Source: Nitrosomonas sp.
GTDB lineage: Bacteria; Pseudomonadota; Gammaproteobacteria; Burkholderiales; Nitrosomonadaceae
Length of the DNA stretch: 64,000 nucleotides
Direction: 5' to 3'
Assembly: GCA_031316255.1 (NCBI GenBank)
Contig: JALDQW010000001.1
Coordinates: 496,001 to 560,000 of the forward strand
Shown one piece after another: positions 50,497 to 59,644 of this stretch. Below the pieces are notes generated by a model. The model was not told the origin of the DNA. It ran no database searches and worked only from the letters and a program-made list of their open reading frames with translations. Both the position numbers and the translations under genes were made by a program. Each line of letters starts with the position of its first letter. Position 1 is the stretch's first letter.

Positions 50497-51363
50497 TCAT
50501 CCACAGTTTTCGCTGCGTTCTGTGCGCTCAGCCGCAAGAATTGTATTACTCAATAACATGGTAATAGTCATAGGTCCTACCCCACCCGGAACAGGTGTGA
50601 TATAACCCGCGATTTCCTTGACTGTATCGTACTCAATGTCGCCGCAAAGCCCGCCATCGGGTAATCGGTTGATTCCCACATCAATGACTACAGCACCGCG
50701 TTTAATCATTTCGGCAGTAACCATTTTAGGCTTACCGGTAGCAATCACCAGTATATCTGCGGAACGGGTAAATTGTGCCAAATCTCTTGTTTTAGATGTG
50801 CAGATTGTCACTGTCGCACCACGTTCCAGAAGCATTACTGCCATAGGCTTACCCACGATATTGCTGCGTCCGATAACAACGGCATGCTTACCCTCAACTG
50901 CGACATGATACTGCTCGAGCATGACTATCACACCTGAAGGTGTGCACGGTGCAAAATTGGTATTTCCAGTAACCAATGCACCAACATTATATAAATGAAA
51001 GCCGTCAACATCCTTCTCGACGGCAATTGAAGTAATAACGCTATTGTTTTCAAAATGGGACGGCAGCGGCAGTTGCACCAAAATACCATGAACATGCTTA
51101 TTCTGATTGAGCGCATTGATGCAATTCAGCACTTCTTCTTGCGTTGTACTTCCAGAAAAATGATGTACTTCGGAATGTATGCCGATTTCCCCGCATGCCT
51201 TTACTTTATTTCGTACATATATTTCTGAAGCAGGATTATCACCGACCATAATAACAGCAAGCCCCGGCCTTATACCCCGTTTCGTCAATTTGGTTGCACG
51301 GCGTTTCAACTCCGCCCGTACATTACTTGCTACCTGTTTCCCATCGATGATTTGTGCACTCAT
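50497..51363 (-). CDS. folD: Methylenetetrahydrofolate dehydrogenase / cyclohydrolase
   Basis: The 288-residue protein matches FolD: the catalytic lysine in YVRNKVKACGEIGI, the VQLPLPSHF motif, the Rossmann loop VVIGRSNIVGKPMAVMLLER and the C-terminal PVPGGVGPMTITMLLSNTIL. It interconverts methylene-, methenyl- and formyl-tetrahydrofolate, supplying the one-carbon pool that metF also draws on nearby. Confidence 0.98.
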   Translation of the reverse strand: MSAQIIDGKQVASNVRAELKRRATKLTKRGIRPGLAVIMVGDNPASEIYVRNKVKACGEIGIHSEVHHFSGSTTQEEVLNCINALNQNKHVHGILVQLPLPSHFENNSVITSIAVEKDVDGFHLYNVGALVTGNTNFAPCTPSGVIVMLEQYHVAVEGKHAVVIGRSNIVGKPMAVMLLERGATVTICTSKTRDLAQFTRSADILVIATGKPKMVTAEMIKRGAVVIDVGINRLPDGGLCGDIEYDTVKEIAGYITPVPGGVGPMTITMLLSNTILAAERTERSENCG

Positions 51364-51393
51364 TCTAAGCCGACAGTCGATAATAATTTGTTT

Positions 51394-52068
51394 TTAGGTT
51401 GACTGTTTGGCTTTCTTGATTTTGAAATGATAAATCAGCAATCCAACCAAAAATACAGGAATAACAAATAAAGCAGCCGATATCAATCCTGCCGCCAGTA
51501 TTGCTATCGTAGAGTTACCCGGCATGAATAGCGTAACAAACCAGATAACAACAAAAGCGACAAAAAGCCCACCATACAACATCGTTTTCTTGCCACGATC
51601 ATAAAGCCGCCAGAAGGCACCAGATACCTGAACATCATCAACATAGTGCTCGAAAACTTCAACCAGGCTCTGGTCATCAGGTCGTGAAGCATAACCAATG
51701 GCAACAGCCAGCGCGTTGCTTCCATCTTCCATTTGCGACATTTTTTTCAGAAACTCAACCCGTTTAATAATATCTTTTGGCTTCACACCATCCCGCTCAA
51801 GCATGGTTTCTATGGCCGAAAATGCCGTTTCACGGGGATTCTCAACATTCTCCAATCCTTCCGCGTATTTCCACATGACACCGAGCAAATAAAGTTGCGT
51901 CGTCATATCCCTGAATTCAGGCGCAAAATCGTAGTTTTTATCTTTTACAAACCCAAGCTGGGTAGCCAATATATCTTGCCCGTGATCAATACATTCATCA
52001 ACCGGCGACATATCAGGTATAGCCACTTCCTCAGTCTTCGCTTCAATATCGTTCTTTTTTTCTTCCAT
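51394..52068 (-). CDS. Hypothetical two-helix membrane protein
   Basis: The 224-residue protein has an acidic cytoplasmic N-terminal region of about 150 residues and two C-terminal membrane helices (about 160-182 and 186-208), ending in a lysine-rich tail. Conserved-looking sequence includes TTQLYLLGVMWKYAEGLENV and RVEFLKKMSQMEDGSNALAV. No family or function is recognised. It lies 30 bp upstream of folD on the same strand and may head the folD-aceE operon. Confidence 0.75.
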   Translation of the reverse strand: MEEKKNDIEAKTEEVAIPDMSPVDECIDHGQDILATQLGFVKDKNYDFAPEFRDMTTQLYLLGVMWKYAEGLENVENPRETAFSAIETMLERDGVKPKDIIKRVEFLKKMSQMEDGSNALAVAIGYASRPDDQSLVEVFEHYVDDVQVSGAFWRLYDRGKKTMLYGGLFVAFVVIWFVTLFMPGNSTIAILAAGLISAALFVIPVFLVGLLIYHFKIKKAKQST

Positions 52069-52203
52069 CGTGCAATCACCTTATGTTTTTTTGATGACTT
52101 AAAATATTACAATATTATATACTGGCTTGCTTATTCTGGAAAAAGAACCTACTCTCAATCAGCTTTCAAAACAACCATACCTGGGTATGTCCAAGAACAT
52201 TTC

Positions 52204-53049
52204 TTAAATACCCAACCGCCGCCAAATTTCGGACGTCAAATCCGCACTGTTCATGGTATAAAAATGCAAACCCGGCGCACCTTCTTTGAGTAATCGCTCA
52301 CACATCGCCGTCACCACGTCCAGACCAAAAACACGAATAGATTCAATATCATCGCCATAGCCTTCCAGTTTTTTTCGAACCCAACGTGGAATCTCTGCAC
52401 CGCAACTATCGGAAAACCTAACCAATTGTGAAAATTTATTAATTGGCATGATGCCGGGCACTATTGGCACAGATAGCCCAATTGACTCACATGTATCGAC
52501 AAAATGAAAATAGGCGTCCGCATTATAAAAATACTGAGTAATCGCAGAATTGGCGCCTGCTTCTATTTTACGCTTGAAATTTTCCAGATCAGCCTGCGCA
52601 GATCGCGCCTGCGGGTGATACTCGGGATAAGCTGCAACTTCGATATGAAATGTTTGACCAAAAGCTTCTCTTATGTACGCCACAAGCTCATTTGCGTAAC
52701 GAAACTCGCCAGCCTGGGCCATACCTGAAGGCAGATCGCCCCGCAAGGCAACAAGGCGCTGAATACCTGCTTGTTGGTATGTCTGCAGAATCTCGTGAAT
52801 TTTTTTTCGGGTGGAACCAATGCAGGAAATATGCGGCGCCACCACACAACCTTCAGACTGCAGCTCGAGCACGGTTTCAAGTGTATGCTCACGCGTTGAT
52901 CCGCCAGCGCCAAAAGTAACTGAAAAAAATTTAGGGTTTAGCCGTGCTAATTGTTTTCGTGCAATCCTCAGTTTCTCGACACCTTGTTCTGATTGTGGCG
53001 GAAAAAGTTCGAAACTGAAAGTAGGTATATATTGTTTTTGTGATTCCAT
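52204..53049 (-). CDS. metF: 5,10-methylenetetrahydrofolate reductase
   Basis: The protein matches MetF: an FAD-binding barrel with the N-terminal FSFELFPPQSEQGVEKLR, FFSVTFGAGGSTREHTLETV, RLVALRGDLPSG and the late FGLDVVTAMCERLLKEGAPG. It makes 5-methyl-tetrahydrofolate for methionine synthesis. The start at 53049 (MESQKQYIPTFSFEL) is preferred to the upstream ATG at 53070, which adds seven residues. It lies downstream of ahcY after a 228-bp gap. Confidence 0.96.
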   Translation of the reverse strand: MESQKQYIPTFSFELFPPQSEQGVEKLRIARKQLARLNPKFFSVTFGAGGSTREHTLETVLELQSEGCVVAPHISCIGSTRKKIHEILQTYQQAGIQRLVALRGDLPSGMAQAGEFRYANELVAYIREAFGQTFHIEVAAYPEYHPQARSAQADLENFKRKIEAGANSAITQYFYNADAYFHFVDTCESIGLSVPIVPGIMPINKFSQLVRFSDSCGAEIPRWVRKKLEGYGDDIESIRVFGLDVVTAMCERLLKEGAPGLHFYTMNSADLTSEIWRRLGI

Positions 53050-53277
53050 CTTAATTGATTGACAGAACACGCTAGATTATGCTGTCCCGAACATATAGGC
53101 CATACCAACACCTATAGAAGTATAAAAAAGCATGTCTTGATTAGTTATATTCAGGCTGCTGATATGCCGGGAAAAAAGCAACTTATTATAGCCCGAACCC
53201 CATGTACGATACTCGCAAAGCAACTATACGTTACATTGCAAGTATTTACTCTACTAATTTTCAACAAGTTACTTTAT

Positions 53278-54711
53278 TTAGTAGCGATACATATCAGGCT
53301 TATATGGACCATTTTTATCAAGACCCAAGTATAAAGCTTGCTCATCTGTTAATTCAGTCAGTTTTGCGCCAAGCTTATTCAAATGAAGTCTTGCTACTTT
53401 TTCATCGAGATGCTTAGGCAACACATAAACTTCTTTCTGATAATTGTCACCATTTTGCCAAAGTTCCATTTGCGCCAACACTTGGTTGGTAAATGAATTC
53501 GACATTACAAATGATGGATGACCGGTCGCACAACCCAAATTAACCAACCTTCCCTGGGCCAATACAATAATTCTGCGCCCGGTTGGAAAAATAACATGAT
53601 CAACCTGCGGTTTGATATTTTCCCACTGGTATTTCTGTACCGAGGCAATATCGATTTCCGAATCAAAATGTCCAATATTACACACTATGGACTGATCTTT
53701 CATTTTCAGCATATGGTCATGGGTAATAACCCGCAGATTACCTGTTGCTGTCACAAAGATGTCCGCTTTATCGCATGCGTCATCCATCGTAACTACACGG
53801 TAACCTTCCATTGCTGCCTGCAATGCACATATCGGATCAATCTCGGAAATCCAGACAGTAGCACCCAGACCGCGCAATGACTGTGCGCAACCTTTGCCGA
53901 CGTCTCCATATCCACAGACCAATGCAATTTTTCCAGCAATCATCACATCCGTTGCGCGCTTGATGCCATCAACCAACGATTCACGGCACCCATAAAGATT
54001 ATCAAACTTGGATTTCGTTACGGAATCATTTACATTGAACGCGGGAAATGGCAATTCTCCATTCTTTTGCATTTCATACAAACGATGGACGCCCGTCGTT
54101 GTTTCCTCGGTTACACCCTGAATACTGGCAAGTTTACTTGAATACCAATTTGGCTCGGCGGCAAGTTTCTTTTTAATCGAAGCAAACAAGGATTGTTCTT
54201 CTTCGTTGGAAGGATTTGCGATCACCGAGATATCCTTTTCAGCCTTGCTACCCAGTATTAACAGCAACGTAGCATCGCCACCATCATCAAGAATCATATT
54301 AGCGCTGTCTGACTGTCCATCCACACTCCACTCAAAAATCCGATGCGCGTAATCCCAATAATCATCCAGTGATTCACCTTTGTATGCAAAAACCGGGATT
54401 CCCCGGGATGCTATCGCAGCGGCAGCATGATCTTGTGTCGAAAAAATATTACATGATGCCCAGCGGACTTCTGCGCCCAGTGCTACCAAAGTTTCAATCA
54501 ATACTGCCGTTTGAATAGTCATATGCAGAGATCCTGCAATACGCGCACCTGCTAATGGTTTTTGGTTCGCAAACTCTTTTCGAACTGCCATCAAACCAGG
54601 CATTTCGGTTTCTGCAATTGCAATTTCCTTGCGCCCCCATTCAGCCAAAGAAATATCAGCAACCTTATAATCGATAAATTGACTTCCATCAGGGTTTAGC
54701 ACAGCGTTCAT
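53278..54711 (-). CDS. ahcY: S-adenosyl-L-homocysteine hydrolase
   Basis: The 477-residue protein matches AhcY, with [20 protein letters not shown], the substrate-site [20 protein letters not shown], the NAD-binding loop [15 protein letters not shown] and the C-terminal [12 protein letters not shown]. It splits S-adenosylhomocysteine to adenosine and homocysteine. The start at 54711 (MNAVLNPDG) has AGGAG 7 bp upstream; a longer frame to 54786 only translates the riboswitch. Expression is probably controlled by that riboswitch. Confidence 0.98.
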   Translation of the reverse strand: MNAVLNPDGSQFIDYKVADISLAEWGRKEIAIAETEMPGLMAVRKEFANQKPLAGARIAGSLHMTIQTAVLIETLVALGAEVRWASCNIFSTQDHAAAAIASRGIPVFAYKGESLDDYWDYAHRIFEWSVDGQSDSANMILDDGGDATLLLILGSKAEKDISVIANPSNEEEQSLFASIKKKLAAEPNWYSSKLASIQGVTEETTTGVHRLYEMQKNGELPFPAFNVNDSVTKSKFDNLYGCRESLVDGIKRATDVMIAGKIALVCGYGDVGKGCAQSLRGLGATVWISEIDPICALQAAMEGYRVVTMDDACDKADIFVTATGNLRVITHDHMLKMKDQSIVCNIGHFDSEIDIASVQKYQWENIKPQVDHVIFPTGRRIIVLAQGRLVNLGCATGHPSFVMSNSFTNQVLAQMELWQNGDNYQKEVYVLPKHLDEKVARLHLNKLGAKLTELTDEQALYLGLDKNGPYKPDMYRY

Positions 54712-54732
54712 AGTCATTCTCCTATAACTTGG

Positions 54733-54804
54733 AACGAGCGCCGTTGTTACCAATAACCACAAGCCGAGCCTCACGGAATCTTCCATTGCAGCGCCCCTCA
54801 GCGT
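54733..54804 (-). promoter_or_regulatory. S-adenosylhomocysteine (SAH) riboswitch
   Basis: Read on the minus strand, the ahcY leader contains the conserved SAH riboswitch blocks in order: GAGGGGCGCTGCAA (start side), GTGAGGCTCGG in the middle and CAACGGCGCTC at the end. GGGCGC and GCGCTC can pair as in the family's closing helix, with one G-U pair. This class turns on ahcY when the product of methylation reactions accumulates. It occupies the intergenic space between metK and ahcY, about 20 bp before the ahcY start. Confidence 0.92.
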
Positions 54805-54852
54805 AGTGGAGAAATGATTTACATGTACACAAAAACCAGACTAAAAAAAGAA

Positions 54853-56016
54853 TTAAATTCCAGCTTCAGCTCGTAACACGTCAGCTTTATCCGTTGCCTC
54901 CCAGGTAAAATCCGGGTCTTCCCGTCCGAAATGACCATACGCCGCAGTTTTGGCATAAATTGGACGCAACAGATTCAACGAATGAATAATGCCTCGGGGA
55001 CGCAAATCAAAATGCTTAGCGACCAATTGGATTATTTTCTCATCTGGAATCTTGCCAGTACCGAAAGTGTTCACCATCAGTGAAACTGGTTTTGCCACAC
55101 CAATTGCATAGGCGATCTGCACTTCACAATGACTTGCTAATCCAGCAGCCACAACATTTTTAGCCACATAGCGGCCCGCATAGGTAGCAGAACGGTCAAC
55201 TTTCGAAGGATCTTTACCAGAAAATGCACCACCACCATGCCGCGCCATGCCGCCATAGGTATCAACGATAATTTTGCGACCTGTTAATCCGCAATCTCCC
55301 ATCGGGCCACCCACAACAAAACGTCCTGTCGGATTCACCAGATATTGGGTTTGATTATTTAACATTTCCTGAGGCAAAACAGGCTTAATAATCTCTTCAA
55401 TTATCGCTTCTTTCAATGCATCATATTTAATATCTGGATCATGCTGCGTTGAAATGACCACAGTTTCAATATGTTTGGGTTTCCCGTCTTGGTATCGTAC
55501 TGAAACCTGAGATTTGGCATCCGGGCGCAACCAAGTCAGCTTTCCATTTTTTCTTAGAGCAGCTTGACATTCAACCAAACGATGTGCATAAAAAATTGGC
55601 ATCGGCATTAATTGCGGCGTCTCATTACAAGCATAGCCAAACATCAAACCCTGATCACCCGCACCCTGTTCCATTTCTTCTTCTTTTGACCGGTTTACGC
55701 CTTGAGCAATATCAGGAGACTGCTTGTTAAATGCGGTCAGAACAGCACAGGTTGTCGAATCGAAACCTATATCTGAGCTGGTATAACCAATTTTTTGCAC
55801 TGTCTCTCTTGCAATAACATTATAGTCAACCGTTGCATTTGTAGTAATTTCACCCGATAACACAATTAGACCAGTACTACACATAGTCTCGCATGCAACT
55901 CTCGCGTTGGCATCCTGACTCATAATAGCATCAAGAACAGCGTCCGAAATCTGATCAGACACTTTATCCGGATGACCCTCTGACACAGATTCGGAAGTAA
56001 AAAGATAATCGTTCAT
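54853..56016 (-). CDS. metK: S-adenosylmethionine synthetase
   Basis: The 387-residue protein matches Met[21 protein letters not shown] at the N-terminus, [20 protein letters not shown] for ATP binding, and the [19 protein letters not shown] loop. It makes S-adenosylmethionine from methionine and ATP. It lies upstream of ahcY and metF, all on the minus strand. Its leader (56017-56110) has a TATAAT hexamer at 56046-56051 on the minus strand and a GC-rich hairpin (CCCGG with CCGGG, about 56075-56120); no known riboswitch was recognised there. Confidence 0.99.
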   Translation of the reverse strand: MNDYLFTSESVSEGHPDKVSDQISDAVLDAIMSQDANARVACETMCSTGLIVLSGEITTNATVDYNVIARETVQKIGYTSSDIGFDSTTCAVLTAFNKQSPDIAQGVNRSKEEEMEQGAGDQGLMFGYACNETPQLMPMPIFYAHRLVECQAALRKNGKLTWLRPDAKSQVSVRYQDGKPKHIETVVISTQHDPDIKYDALKEAIIEEIIKPVLPQEMLNNQTQYLVNPTGRFVVGGPMGDCGLTGRKIIVDTYGGMARHGGGAFSGKDPSKVDRSATYAGRYVAKNVVAAGLASHCEVQIAYAIGVAKPVSLMVNTFGTGKIPDEKIIQLVAKHFDLRPRGIIHSLNLLRPIYAKTAAYGHFGREDPDFTWEATDKADVLRAEAGI

Positions 56017-56147
56017 ATTTAGCCTTAATTGTTAAAAATCTTTTAATTATATCAAATTGACTTTTTCTTAAAAGCCCCGGCAAGGTCTTTTTGTAAAGAA
56101 CAAGAAAACTGCCCGGGATACACAAATGATCTATCAGGATTATCTCA

Positions 56148-56447
56148 TTACCAGTAGGAATGCGAATAAAACAGACAGCATGAACTACAGGGGGCACGAA
56201 AGAAGAGATTTGAAAAATCCATGGTGGCTTTATTGTAAGAAGAAAAATCTAACCAATGCGTAATACAAGCCATCGGATTTATTCTCATTGAATATAGACA
56301 AGCTTGGAGCAAATCCTTAGCTTTGCCAGATAATAAAGGGATATGCTTGCACATTCCATTATCAAAAATCTTGCGTAAACTGATACGGCCGGATAACTGT
56401 GCCATCGCCATGATAACATGACCAACAACTTGCAGTACGAAATGCAC
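56148..56447 (-). pseudogene. Possible transposase-like remnant
   Basis: A frame of 99 residues includes GHVIMAMAQLSGRISLRKIF, which recalls the MAFAQLTYRESLRDIE region of IS4-type transposases (DUF4372). The remainder is cysteine- and histidine-rich and matches nothing. It has no visible start signal, and the resemblance is too short to be decisive. It may be chance. Confidence 0.25.
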
Positions 56448-56925
56448 GTCTTGTTTGATAGCAGTTTATCAGAGACTCAAATTTATTTATGCCTTGATTC
56501 AAATTTTAGATAGAATTGTATTACAATATAGAATGATTCTGCAATCTTATTCAATAAGTTACTGAAAACCCTATCGCAGCAGTTCCAGTTGAATCAAGCT
56601 TCCTTATTCGCTAGTTATCGGAACAGCAGTGATAGTAATAAGATTATTTTAGTGACCTGTATGGTTCTATATCCTAACAAACAAGCATCGCGTTTTTGTT
56701 TCTTGGCTGCGTTTGACGACAATTCCAATGTGTGATGTGTGAAATACAAAAAGACCTTATCTGAATTACAGTTATCTTAACTAAAGAGTGCGTCTAATAA
56801 ATTCAGCATTTTAATCAAGAAGAAGCGAGAACATAGTACTGAATTGGCATCTAATTGATATGTAAGGAAATTTTATTTTCCAATACCGAAGCATTGTAAC
56901 GAAATATGGTTTTTTGGAAGCGCCC
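56448..56925. other. AT-rich non-coding gap upstream of flgM promoter
   Basis: No gene or repeat was recognised. The flgA gene, often found next to flgM, is absent here. Confidence 0.5.
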
Positions 56926-56952
56926 TAAAGTTTTGGGCGAGTATGTCGATAA
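56926..56952 (+). promoter_or_regulatory. Sigma-28 (FliA) promoter of flgM-flgN
   Basis: TAAAGTTT at 56926-56933 and GTCGATAA at 56945-56952 are separated by 11 bases. The sigma-28 consensus is TAAAGTTT-N11-GCCGATAA, so this differs at one position. It lies 38 bp before the flgM start and fits the late flagellar expression of flgMN. A CGCCC/GGGCG inverted repeat (56921-56939) overlaps the -35 box and might bind a regulator. Confidence 0.85.
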
Positions 56953-56989
56953 AGCAATCAATTAAAATAAATCATAAGGAAACCAAATT

Positions 56990-57307
56990 TTGAAAATCGA
57001 TAATTCAATACAATCACTACCGAATGTTTCGGCCAATGATGATAAAAAACGTACAGAAACCTCGTCAGCAACTAGCACAAGACCTGAAAAGGTGAATGAG
57101 AATTCCGTTCATATAAGTCAACAAGCAAGCAATTTACAGTCTATTGACAGTACCGCCGCGAGTAGCTCAGTTGTCGATATGTCGCGTGTACAGGAAATTA
57201 GACAAGCAATCAGTGAAGGCACTTTTAAAGTGAATCCTGACGTTGTTGCTGATCGTTTACTTGAAACCGTACAGGAATTGATTCAATCTAAAGAGGATCG
57301 CTCGTAA
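56990..57307 (+). CDS. flgM: Negative regulator of flagellin synthesis FlgM (anti-sigma-28)
   Basis: The 105-residue hydrophilic protein matches FlgM: a disordered serine- and asparagine-rich N-terminal half and the sigma-28-binding C-terminal helices (VQEIRQAISEGTFKVNPDVV, then ADRLLETVQELIQ). It holds sigma-28 inactive until it is exported through the hook-basal body. The start is TTG 56990, with a TAAGGA site 9 bp upstream. It is followed 1 bp later by flgN. Confidence 0.93.
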   Translation: MKIDNSIQSLPNVSANDDKKRTETSSATSTRPEKVNENSVHISQQASNLQSIDSTAASSSVVDMSRVQEIRQAISEGTFKVNPDVVADRLLETVQELIQSKEDRS

Positions 57308-57308
57308 A

Positions 57309-57758
57309 ATGCGTGTCATTCAAAGTCCTGATAAATTTGTTGCAACTATTGATGATGAGAGACAGACTTTACAGGAATTTGTGGAAGTACTAAAAAAAGA
57401 GGAAGATGCGTTAATTAATGGACGCATAGATGATCTTGATAGGCTTGCATCTGACAAAGCACGTCTCGTTGAGAAACTAGAATACCAAGCCAAAAAACGC
57501 GTACAGTATTTATCCTTCTTAGGTTATTCACCGAATAAAAATGGAATGCAGTTATGGCTCTCAAAGCAAGAAAATGCTGAGTTACATACAATTTGGAATG
57601 AGTTGTCCGAGTTTGCGAAAACCGCACAGCAGATTAATAAAACAAATGGACAGATTATTTCAACGCAGCTACAGTACAATCAACGAGCTTATATAGCATT
57701 ACAAAGCGCAGCTGGCAATATTTCCCTTTATGGCCCCGAAGGACAGGCTTTCATTTGA
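57309..57758 (+). CDS. flgN: Flagellar export chaperone FlgN
   Basis: The 149-residue protein is mainly helical and matches FlgN, with the conserved QEFVEVLKKEEDALINGRID and DLDRLASDKARLVEKLE near the start and the hydrophobic-acidic ending NISLYGPEGQAFI. FlgN escorts the hook-associated proteins FlgK and FlgL to the export gate. It is co-transcribed with flgM. The end is marked by a strong hairpin terminator. Confidence 0.9.
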   Translation: MRVIQSPDKFVATIDDERQTLQEFVEVLKKEEDALINGRIDDLDRLASDKARLVEKLEYQAKKRVQYLSFLGYSPNKNGMQLWLSKQENAELHTIWNELSEFAKTAQQINKTNGQIISTQLQYNQRAYIALQSAAGNISLYGPEGQAFI

Positions 57759-57793
57759 TCCAAATTCTATATAATGATTTTGCCAGTCACATA

Positions 57794-57812
57794 CCTCCGG
57801 CAAAGCCGGAGG
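57794..57812 (+). terminator. Hairpin terminator after flgN
   Basis: CCTCCGGC (57794-57801) and GCCGGAGG (57805-57812) form an 8-bp stem with an AAA loop, followed by CTTGATTTTA. It lies 36 bp after the flgN stop. It is also the first of several hairpins leading up to the IS256-family element. Confidence 0.6.
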
Positions 57813-57826
57813 CTTGATTTTATGAA

Positions 57827-57867
57827 CCGCTCAAAGCGGATTATTTATTGTGCCACCTAAAGGTGGC
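57827..57867. repeat. Two further hairpins before the IS256 element
   Basis: CCGCT-CAA-AGCGG lies at 57827-57839 and GCCACC-TAAA-GGTGGC at 57852-57867. With the terminator at 57794 they form a series of three closely spaced GC-rich hairpins separated by T-rich linkers. Similar hairpins mark the ends of some IS200/IS605-type elements (from memory), so this may be a remnant of such an element. Confidence 0.5.
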
Positions 57868-57967
57868 CTGATATCAAAATAAGCTTAACTGATCAATTCG
57901 ACGATCTTCGGAGGGTGTTCAAAATTCTGTGTCAGTTTGCCAATCACCTAACGCGCTTCGCTTGTTG

Positions 57968-58029
57968 ACCACTGAAACCGGTGACCGATCGACACAATTC
58001 GTGTCGATACGCTAACCAGTTTCAGCGGT
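57968..58029. repeat. Long nested hairpin inside the IS256 element
   Basis: ACCACTGAAACCGGT (57968-57982) pairs with ACCAGTTTCAGCGGT (58015-58029) at 13 of 15 positions. Within it ATCGACAC (57988-57995) pairs perfectly with GTGTCGAT (58001-58008). It lies just after the transposase stop codon and could stop read-through transcription or have a regulatory role in transposition. Confidence 0.6.
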
Positions 58030-58051
58030 GACATAAAAATCTGTATTAAAT

Positions 58052-59263
58052 TCATAAATCCAGCGCCGCATCCAAACGCCCCTCAAAATATATCGCAAGC
58101 TGGGATAATGTCAAATTCCAGTTTAGTATTGGCATTGTCCATTTTTTGCTGGCGTTTTTGATACCAACATACAATAATTTCAACAGACTGTTTTCATTCG
58201 GAAATCCACCTTTGGTTTTTGTCAGTTTGCGAAATTGGCGATGTACGGCCTCAATGGTGTTGGTTGTATAAATCACACGGCGTATCGGTTCAGGATATTT
58301 GAAGTATACCGATAAATTTTCCCATTTGTTGCGCCAGGATTGAATCACGATGGGATACTGTTTTCCCCATTTGGCTTCCAATGCATCAAGCGCATCTTCA
58401 GCTGCATCAATGGTCGGCGCTTTGTATACCGGTTTCAGGTCAGCCATGAATGCTTTTTGATTTTTTGACGCCACATATTTCATCGAATTGCGGATTTGAT
58501 GAATAATGCATAACTGAACCTCGGTTTCTGGAAAAATACTGTTGATTGCCTCAGGAAAACCCACGAGTCCATCAACGGCGGCAATAAGGATATCCTGTAC
58601 GCCACGGTTATTTAAATCTGTCAGTACGGAAAGCCAAAACCGGGCGCCTTCGCTTTCCGATACATACAACCCTAGTACTTCCTTCTTTCCTTCAATGTTT
58701 AAGCCAAGTACGGTATAAACTGCCTTGCTGACATACCGGCCATCGTCTTTCACTTTGTGATGTATGGCATCCAGCCACACGAACGGATAGTGACTATCCA
58801 ATGGCCGTTGCTGCCATTCCCTAAGCTCCGGAATAAGCTTGTCAGTGACTGCACTGATCGTCGCCGATGAAACGTCAATGCCGTATATCTCGGCAATATG
58901 CCCAGAGATATCCTGATAGCTGGAGCCCAACGCAAATAACGATAGAATTTTGCGTTCGATTTCATCGGTAAGATGAGTCTGATGCTTTTTAACCAACTGA
59001 GGTTCAAATGTACCGTTGCGGTCTCTGGGTGTTTCCAGTTGAAAACTACCTGATGCTGATTTTACAGTCTTTGGCGTCGTGCCATTCTTCCGGTTCTGTT
59101 CATCCCCGGATTTGATATGCTGTTCAAGTTCCGCCGCCAATGCAGCTTCAGTGAGTTGTTTGATCAATGGCGTTAATATGCCATCTTTTCCATTCAAATT
59201 CCGCCCCGCTTTCAAGGATTCCAAGGCTTCTTCAAAATCAAATTGCACTGTAGTCTTGTTCAT
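58052..59263 (-). CDS. IS256 family transposase
   Basis: The 403-residue protein matches the IS256/MULE-type transposases: an N-terminal LTPLIKQLTEAALAAELEQH domain, then a DDE catalytic region with the first aspartate in FVWLDAIHHKVKDDGRYVSK, the second in DILIAAVDGLVGFPEAI and the C-terminal glutamate in IYTTNTIEAVHRQFRKLTKT. The family signature WLSVLTDLNNRGVQDILIAA with the CIIHQIRNS motif is present. The reading frame is intact and full length, so the element may be active. Confidence 0.96.
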   Translation of the reverse strand: MNKTTVQFDFEEALESLKAGRNLNGKDGILTPLIKQLTEAALAAELEQHIKSGDEQNRKNGTTPKTVKSASGSFQLETPRDRNGTFEPQLVKKHQTHLTDEIERKILSLFALGSSYQDISGHIAEIYGIDVSSATISAVTDKLIPELREWQQRPLDSHYPFVWLDAIHHKVKDDGRYVSKAVYTVLGLNIEGKKEVLGLYVSESEGARFWLSVLTDLNNRGVQDILIAAVDGLVGFPEAINSIFPETEVQLCIIHQIRNSMKYVASKNQKAFMADLKPVYKAPTIDAAEDALDALEAKWGKQYPIVIQSWRNKWENLSVYFKYPEPIRRVIYTTNTIEAVHRQFRKLTKTKGGFPNENSLLKLLYVGIKNASKKWTMPILNWNLTLSQLAIYFEGRLDAALDL

Positions 59264-59342
59264 TCGTCACTCCTATAAAATTTAATACTAAAGGAATGAC
59301 ACAGAATTTCTAATACTCCCGATCCAACCCGTCTCAAGTCTT

Positions 59343-59385
59343 AAGGCTAGAGCCTTCAGACCAACTCCACGTCCTCAGGACGTGG
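59343..59385. repeat. Hairpin pair on the far side of the IS256 element
   Basis: AAGGCT-AG-AGCCTT (59343-59356) and CCACGTCC-TCA-GGACGTGG (59367-59385) form two more hairpins directly after the right end of the IS256 element. Their spacing and base content resemble the three hairpins on the left side, which suggests one array was split by the insertion. The rest of the gap to 59644 shows no gene. Confidence 0.5.
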
Positions 59386-59644
59386 TTTAATCTTTAATCA
59401 ACTTTAAAAGAAAAGGGAAGATATCGAGAATAATCGCTTAAATGATATGTTTTTTGCTTCATGTTTCTGCTCCGCTTCCGATTTAGTGAACAAGTGCTGT
59501 GGACAAAAAATCGCTCCCAATGGTCAATTGACCAATCCTCGTATACAGAAACTAAATTCCAGTTCTCGATCCGACACCAACTTTTTACCTATGAAGCAAG
59601 CACATCGCTGCTTTGCTCAGTTTCTGTAATCCGCTTATTCATTA

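Larger units (their letters stand above)
57913..59320 (-). mobile_element. IS256-family insertion sequence
   Basis: The element carries one intact transposase gene between imperfect terminal inverted repeats. The left end begins GGGTGTTCAAAATTCTGTGT (57913 onward). The right end, read in reverse, is GGGAGTATTAGAAATTCTGT. They share a 13-base identical core (AAATTCTGTGTCA). The length is about 1.41 kb, normal for IS256. No clear 8-9 bp target duplication was found at these ends. Confidence 0.8.

Noticed and set aside
54712..54786. Longer start for ahcY (25 extra residues)
   Set aside because: The extra residues translate the SAH riboswitch; the ribosome site supports ATG 54711.
56017..56130. 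SAM riboswitch upstream of metK
   Set aside because: A GC-rich hairpin is present, but none of the conserved cores of known SAM riboswitch classes was recognised.
57794..57867. CRISPR-like array
   Set aside because: The hairpins differ in sequence and there are no regularly spaced identical repeats.
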